64,000 bases of DNA from Phytophthora colocasiae (taxonomy: Eukaryota > Oomycota > Peronosporomycetes > Peronosporales > Peronosporaceae): NCBI GenBank assembly GCA_018806915.1, contig JAGKQI010000102.1, positions 1,612,001 through 1,676,000 on the forward strand. The letters run 5' to 3'. Made by a program: the position numbers and the translations under genes. The notes under the pieces are model-generated. The model had not been told where the DNA came from. It worked only from the letters and a program-made list of their open reading frames with translations, and did not search any database. This document shows positions 60,301-64,000 of this stretch, piece after piece (position 1 is the stretch's first letter; each line of letters opens with the position of its first letter).

Positions 60301-60510
60301 CTGCACGCCGCGCGCCACCAGCTCCTTGACGTGTGCGGGCGTAAGCGGTGCACGGCGCTCCCACTTGTTGTAAACCTCACGGACGATCCCCACACATTTA
60401 CTCGGCATTATGAACGACGGAGGATCCACTTGTGTCTGGCGGCGAAGGTTGAAGAATGAAGAGTGAATGCATGCGACCTGCTGGTTGAAGACGAAAGATT
60501 CACGTTGCAT
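57361..60510 (-). CDS. AASS: Bifunctional lysine-ketoglutarate reductase/saccharopine dehydrogenase (AASS)
   Basis: This single-exon, 1,049-aa protein catalyses the first two steps of lysine breakdown: lysine plus 2-oxoglutarate to saccharopine, then to aminoadipate semialdehyde and glutamate. The LKR half covers about 40-480 (GIVREVYNKWERRAPLTPAH, IGVKQVP-type VGVKQVPEP, SHTIKAQPENM, FTGNGNVSKGAQEIF). The SDH half starts near 620 with a Rossmann motif (IVCFGAGLVASPLVEYL) and includes CEIGLDPGMDHMSAM. The N-terminal 34 residues (MQRESFVFNQQVACIHSS...) are low in acidic residues and may be a mitochondrial presequence; a second ATG begins MPSKCVGIVREVYNK. Length fits fused animal/plant enzymes. 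It is convergent with the coiled-coil gene (47-bp gap) and divergent from the deaminase-like gene. Confidence 0.95.
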   Translation of the reverse strand: MQRESFVFNQQVACIHSSFFNLRRQTQVDPPSFIMPSKCVGIVREVYNKWERRAPLTPAHVKELVARGVQVLVQPSTARVFSDEQYVRAGATLSEDLAPANVIVGVKQVPEPALLADKTYLFFSHTIKAQPENMELLDAVLQRRVTLIDYECITEESGKRLIAFGGNAGRAGMIAGFRGLGERLINMGISSPFVNVASAYMYADLEHAKDAVEAAGKRIRADGLPGDLAPMTFAFTGNGNVSKGAQEIFKLMPHEMVHPSELPNLPKNNRILYGTVIDDPTFFVSPQAGSTGNMTRAHYYQNPHQYEPAFHEKVLPYTSMLVNCMYWDDRFPRLITREQIRELRDSGNHKLLGIADISCDIGGSVEFLEHATEIERPFALYDIAEDKMREDGDSRGLEGDDGIMMMGVDILPSELARESSQQFGDRLVGYVTALSDVTSSKVPLHDQKDLPAELRGACIASKGVLAPKYEYIHRMRAERERSKQYKFLDAQQEVAGSTCILLEGHLFDTGLINQVLNLIEDQDGGFHLVDCEVRPNAAVGDGEDSTISNAIVQISMRDREAVDAIITKIRSLAELTSGAKATVTELPDLCGTNYSKTRGAVVRKDAAANTLTDVSVSSPKKRKIVCFGAGLVASPLVEYLSREQGNEVHVVSGIEGEVKGMMRKISRRNVKPHVVNVADDSAGVDKLCAEADCVVSLLPATMHTTIAQRCIQHGTPLVTASYVSPEMKKLDAKAKKAGIPILCEIGLDPGMDHMSAMKVIDEVKAQSGKILSFSSVCGGLPAPEAADNAIGYKFSWSPRGVLTAALNAAQYRKDGKVINVAGEDLLNSSEHVNFLPAFNIEQIPNRDSLPYGDIYGIPEAHSLYRGTLRYGGCCQILYQLRNLGLFDVAPSKPIPATWPELLNQLGGLQGLREDANGFLHWLGAFDQSTPVVKAPSVLDAFCALLQDKLSYQPGERDMAIMHHEFGIEYENGKKEKRTSTFVGYGSEKGDTIMAKTVGLSAAIGVQLILQDAVQGRGVLTPTTPDIYTPALARLEVEGVRFIEKTFSQS

Positions 60511-60812
60511 TATGAGAGCGGAATGGTGTTACTGAAATTGGTACCTATGCACGTCATTCTGTACTTATAAAAGATTCGTTTTCATCGTCTTCTACAGATT
60601 TTATTAAGGCGTATAGACTACGTCAAGTAATATTTAAATGTATTAATTATAAGAGGTACTTAACTATGGGCGACTCTCTAAACTGGTTGAAGTTGACATC
60701 AATGGCACACCTGTAGACGAAAAGAGGATTGTGGCGTGGAGGTCGCTTACCAACTGACGTTGTTGGTTGCAGCTAGGCAACATCAGCAACTTGCTTAGAC
60801 GCCACGCGCTTG
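60511..60812. promoter_or_regulatory. Divergent promoter region of AASS and the deaminase-like gene
   Basis: The 302-bp gap separates two genes transcribed outward. It is A/T-rich in the middle (60590-60665). No Inr/FPR match of quality was found. Confidence 0.35.
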
Positions 60813-61661
60813 ATGTGCAATATGCTTCGAACGGCTGGTCATGACGCGACGTGGGTCATGCCCTTTGGTAGTTGCTTTTGCACACTAATGGCAGCACCTC
60901 CATCCGCAGCTTCAGTGCCGCGCTACTTCAGCTTTAAGGACTTCCTGTCCGAGGCAGAGGCTGCCACTTTCTTTGATCTACCGTACATCGATCAGGTAGC
61001 CAAGGTCACGCAGTATCTGGACTTCCTGGGGCAGCAGCCGGACTTGGCGCAGTTCACGACATCGTCCAAGGCCTCAATCAGCTTTGCCAAACCCCGAGAC
61101 GCCTACGATCCCGCAGCAATTGATAGGCATGACGATGGACACCCCACACTTGATGCAGAGGTGTTGCAACTACTACTTGAAGGGCGAACGCGTAGCGGAT
61201 TTGGCGCTTTCGGGACCGAAATGGGCTTCTTGCCACAAAAGAAACTGAGTTTGGCTGTCGCTCATGCCGTCGAGAGGATCGGCCACACATATATTGTCGA
61301 GCGTAACAAGCACGGTGTTTTAAAGCCCCCAGTGCTCAATAGTCGGAGCTTCTTTTTCTACTGGTGCCACGCAGAGAAGCAGAAGCTAATGGACGTCCAC
61401 GAGAAGTTAACGGCACAAGACGTGCCTTTGGAGAAAAGGCAAGCGTACTGGCAACGCATTGCAATCGTCGTCGACCGAACGATGTGCGACGATTGTATTC
61501 ATTTTGCAGAATGCTTTGCGCGGTTTGAGAAGGCAAGCATCTGCATTCGAGACCCACTAGTTGTGAGAGTTTTTCCTTCATCCAATTCTCAGTCGGTCTA
61601 TCTCATCCCAGTAAGTGACGTTGAGCAAGATACACAAGCACAAGTAGATGTTGTCAGATAA
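60813..61661 (+). CDS. Stand-alone DYW-like cytidine-deaminase-fold protein
   Basis: This protein of up to 282 aa contains the two zinc motifs of the deaminase fold: CHAEKQ (HxE, near residue 186) and DRTMCDDCIHFAECFA (CxxC, near 225). The stretch IAIVVDRTMCDDCIHF followed by ASICIRDPLVVRVF follows the plant RNA-editing DYW pattern (VKNLRVCGDCH then IIVRD) closely. No PPR repeats precede it. The N-terminal 130 residues (FSFKDFLSEAEAATFFDLPY) are unrecognised. The start is uncertain: ATGs at 60813, 60822 and 60888 are all possible, the last beginning MAAPPSAASVPRYFSF. Predicted activity is cytidine deamination of RNA, DNA or a nucleotide; substrate and localisation are unknown. Confidence 0.75.
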   Translation: MCNMLRTAGHDATWVMPFGSCFCTLMAAPPSAASVPRYFSFKDFLSEAEAATFFDLPYIDQVAKVTQYLDFLGQQPDLAQFTTSSKASISFAKPRDAYDPAAIDRHDDGHPTLDAEVLQLLLEGRTRSGFGAFGTEMGFLPQKKLSLAVAHAVERIGHTYIVERNKHGVLKPPVLNSRSFFFYWCHAEKQKLMDVHEKLTAQDVPLEKRQAYWQRIAIVVDRTMCDDCIHFAECFARFEKASICIRDPLVVRVFPSSNSQSVYLIPVSDVEQDTQAQVDVVR

Positions 61662-61789
61662 GTATTGTATGTACTGCATTGACTTCGTTCTGCTTGAAAT
61701 ATGTTTCAGCCGCTGAGGCTACAGACACGCATTAGTCTGTTGTTACTACTAGTAGTATAACATGACAGGGACCCTCTTGAGCCATCAGA

Positions 61790-62550
61790 CTGCACTCATG
61801 ATTCTGAGCCAAAACTTGCTGAAATTGCTCTAGCGTAGTTGCTTGTGCTGATAAAGCCTGCTCCCGGTGTTCAATGCTTGTTTCCTTATCGTTAAGAAGC
61901 GCGCGTTAGGCATCCAACTTTTCCTTTGTAAACCGACAAACAACCCGGCTAGTAGTTTGGTAATGAATAGCCACTGCTCGTTTCTAACACACCTCAAGCG
62001 TAGGAGCTTTCACGCTGGCTAATTGCTGAATGCGTGCATCCTCCAATAATTTCAGGAGCTGCACAAGGAGAGTTTCACGCATGAAGGACCAGAGCAATAG
62101 TCCGAGTTGAGGTTTGATTATGAACCAGTCCGACTTTTTCGTTCAAGTTCAATCCGAAAGCTCGTAAGTTCCGCTGCCAGGTCGATTAGCTTGCGTTCAG
62201 CTTCAATCATAACAGTGGTGAACATATAGCTAAACGGATCCATAATGTACTTACGTGCTTCTCTTTGGCTTTCGCCTGCGCCAATAGCAAGGATAACTAC
62301 TGCAACAAAAAACAAAATAATCAACTACGAGTAGCCTACGAAGATTTAACAAAATAACAGCAACTGCCTTTTCTGGAAGATCAAACTATAATTTCTCGAT
62401 CAGCGAAATCATTATCTTGAACGACTGGCTCAACCTGCTGAGGCTCTCGTTCGAGTTGATGCTCTTGTTTCAGCAAAGCCTCATGTCAGCGTGCTTCGAG
62501 GCGAGTAAACGGGCATCTAATATCTGCTCTTTTTGAGCTACGCGTTTAAT
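61790..62550 (-). pseudogene. Decayed coiled-coil gene
   Basis: Read on the minus strand, short blocks of charged helical sequence appear in different frames and are cut by stops: EQILDARLLASKHADMRL, LKQEHQLEREPQQVEPVV, MIEAERKLIDLAAELTSF, LLKLLEDARIQQLASV and SIEHREQALSAQATTLEQF. They look like one coiled-coil coding region broken by frameshifts and several stop codons. Related sequence may continue to about 62880. It resembles C-terminal coiled coils of Myb/SANT transposon proteins, so it could be an older copy of the neighbour; this is inference. Confidence 0.45.
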
Positions 62551-62962
62551 TCATTCTCCAGGGTGTGCTCTGTCAATATCATGGCCTCTCTCTCTCGTGC
62601 CTAGATACATAATGAACGTTGTTAGGATAACGTCCTTGCTCACAACATCTTTTTTTACCTGTAAATTCCGGTACTCGTTCACAGTTGCTGTCTGCCAAGA
62701 AGCCAAATGATAAGCAGTTGTATCGCAATGAAATCGAAGCGAATTCAACTCATTAGAGGCTTTTAGCAAATTAGTTTGGTTTCTAATTTTCAAACGAAAG
62801 TTCGGTTGCTCAAAATAGGTTGAATGCGCCTTTAGCATCAAACCGAAATGTGGACAGCACCATGTGGTGTAGTCAAGGTCAGTTTTGAGGACGAATCCAC
62901 TTAAGAATAGCACAAACAAACTCGCAGGTACGAGCTCAGAAAGAAAGCTGCCGCCTAATCTA

Positions 62963-63746
62963 ATGGTATTCCGATTCTCGAATGACCAGGATAAAGAGTT
63001 GCTGCGGGAGCTCATACGCCTCAAGCCTTTTGCAGCGGTCCGTGGTACGACACTCCGCGTATGGAGCGATGTTGCAGCTTCACTCTCATCTGCCTTTGGT
63101 GTGGAGGTCAACGTGAAGCAGATTCGTGATCGTCTCACGCTTCTGAAGCAAATATTCAAGGATTCCGAAGCCGCTTCTGCTCGAGGCAGCGGGATTGAGG
63201 AGTCAGTTGATGCTGTTAACATCCAAAGCCACTACGATGAGCGCGAAGGGCTTGTACGGGAGTATGTGGCGCTGGAAGACCACTTCAAGTCAGAGAAAAA
63301 CAATCAAGAACAAAAACAAAAAAAGTGATGAACAATTAGCCATGTGCGCTGAAGAAATAGTTCGAGAAAGCGCCTGTCGCCGGCAACTTCGTGCAAAATC
63401 TGACTCCGATGATTCTGTTAGTGATTGTAGTGATCCAGACAGCAGTGTTTCTCGTTGTTCAACAGTATCAAGTGCATCATCACGAACACCACGATCGACA
63501 CCAAAACGGGTGAACGCATTTCAACAGGAGATAAAACGGCAAGAAAAACGTCAGCGACAAGAGTTCGAGCTGAAGGAACAGGAGCTCCGTCAATCACAGC
63601 TGCAATTTGAACAACGACTCATTTTTGAAAAAGAAAGAGATGACCAACACCTTCGCTTTCAAGAGCGTCTACAGAAAAGCAATCAAGACCTCATCATTGA
63701 GTGTGCCAAGATTTTTAGTGCAGCAATCTCTCGGAAAGACAATTAA
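62963..63746 (+). pseudogene. Myb/SANT-like ORF1 of a PIF/Harbinger element, frameshifted
   Basis: The ATG at 62963 opens a Myb/SANT-like DNA-binding domain (DQDKELLRELIRLKPFAAV, RGTTLRVWSDVAASLSSAFG, VNVKQIRDRLTLLKQIF). The frame stops at a TGA (63326-63328) directly after a run of seven A and a G. One frame over (+1) the protein continues without interruption to 63746 as a Ser-rich linker and a Gln/Glu/Arg coiled coil (RQEKRQRQEFELKEQELRQS). A one-base indel in the A run, or recoding at AAG-TGA, would explain it. Harbinger elements pair such an ORF with a DDE transposase, and one lies convergently 16 bp away. Confidence 0.75.
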
Positions 63747-63762
63747 AATGAATAAAATCTGC

Positions 63763-64000
63763 CTAGTTGCTGTTTGTCCTCAAATATTCTCTGATATCTG
63801 GTGGTTTGACCCTGAAGTAGTCGCTTGCAGTATTCCCACCACGAGTGCATGTTATGCAATTGGTCATTAAGATACCAACGCGATACATTTGTCCAACAGG
63901 TTGTGTACCGACACGAAGATTCGACTTGACGTCAAGTGTTTTCCAATAGTTCACCACTTGAGAGTAAGACCACTCGACAGACACTCTTACCTTGCTCATC
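63763..64000 (-). CDS. PIF/Harbinger DDE transposase, C-terminal part (cut by window edge)
   Basis: The last 78 codons of a minus-strand gene are visible, and its 5' part lies beyond 64000. The piece VRVSVEWSYSQVVNYWKTLD, GQMYRVGILMTNCITCTRGG and KPPDIREYL matches the end of DDE_Tnp_4 (Harbinger) transposases, where R-x-x-VE carries the catalytic Glu. It is convergent with the Myb/SANT ORF, as in two-ORF Harbinger elements. Confidence 0.65.
   Translation of the reverse strand, partial: MSKVRVSVEWSYSQVVNYWKTLDVKSNLRVGTQPVGQMYRVGILMTNCITCTRGGNTASDYFRVKPPDIREYLRTNSN

Noticed and set aside
62551..63222. 223-codon minus-strand frame opposite the Myb/SANT ORF
   Set aside because: It overlaps the recognisable Myb/SANT domain on the other strand and has no domain of its own.
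1..64000. CRISPR arrays, bacterial operons or rRNA genes
   Set aside because: No regularly spaced repeats, no Shine-Dalgarno-led operons and no rRNA sequence; spliced genes show a eukaryotic nuclear origin.

Overview
The window reads as nuclear DNA of an oomycete, most likely Phytophthora or a close relative. Evidence: dense genes with short GT-AG introns (about 60-130 nt); a perfect match to the oomycete Inr+FPR core promoter upstream of one pectin acetylesterase; duplicated wall-degrading enzymes (CE13, GH81); a fused LKR/SDH lysine-catabolism enzyme; and a mixed load of mariner, copia, Helitron, IS630-type and Harbinger elements. Exons were assembled by eye and checked for phase; no search was run. 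REGION 1 (1-16.2 kb) is a mostly housekeeping island after a dead mariner element: histone H2B; 10-exon coatomer gamma; a NO66-type JmjC oxygenase whose first residues copy the histone H3 tail; a 118-aa unknown; a 1,021-aa protein with a degenerate INO80/SNF2 lobe, two CXXC fingers and an FHA domain; a divergent Hsp70; a Yip1-family Golgi protein; and a voltage-sensor-only membrane protein. REGION 2 (16.6-31 kb) holds tandem secreted pectin acetylesterases and two OFA-type MFS transporters. The transporters are separated by a nested pair of LTR retrotransposons: a copia element sits inside a non-coding LTR element, and both have intact 5-bp target duplications. REGION 3 (31-44.5 kb) is transposon-rich: a tRNA-like SINE, a Helitron with an open Rep/PIF1 helicase frame, a two-gene DDE transposon with a convergent accessory gene of unknown type, and a deleted pectin acetylesterase relic. 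REGION 4 (44.9-51 kb) has two GH81 beta-1,3-glucanases in divergent orientation sharing about 1,145 bp of near-identical inverted sequence. REGION 5 (51-61.7 kb) has a TAZ-like nuclear protein, an 8-exon coiled-coil protein, LKR/SDH and a stand-alone DYW-like cytidine-deaminase-fold protein. REGION 6 (61.7-64 kb) holds a decayed coiled-coil gene and the edge of a PIF/Harbinger element (Myb/SANT ORF plus DDE transposase). The strongest leads are the H3-tail mimic, the CXXC/pseudo-SNF2/FHA protein, the DYW-like deaminase, the two-gene DDE transposon, and the AACGGT-saturated copia element.
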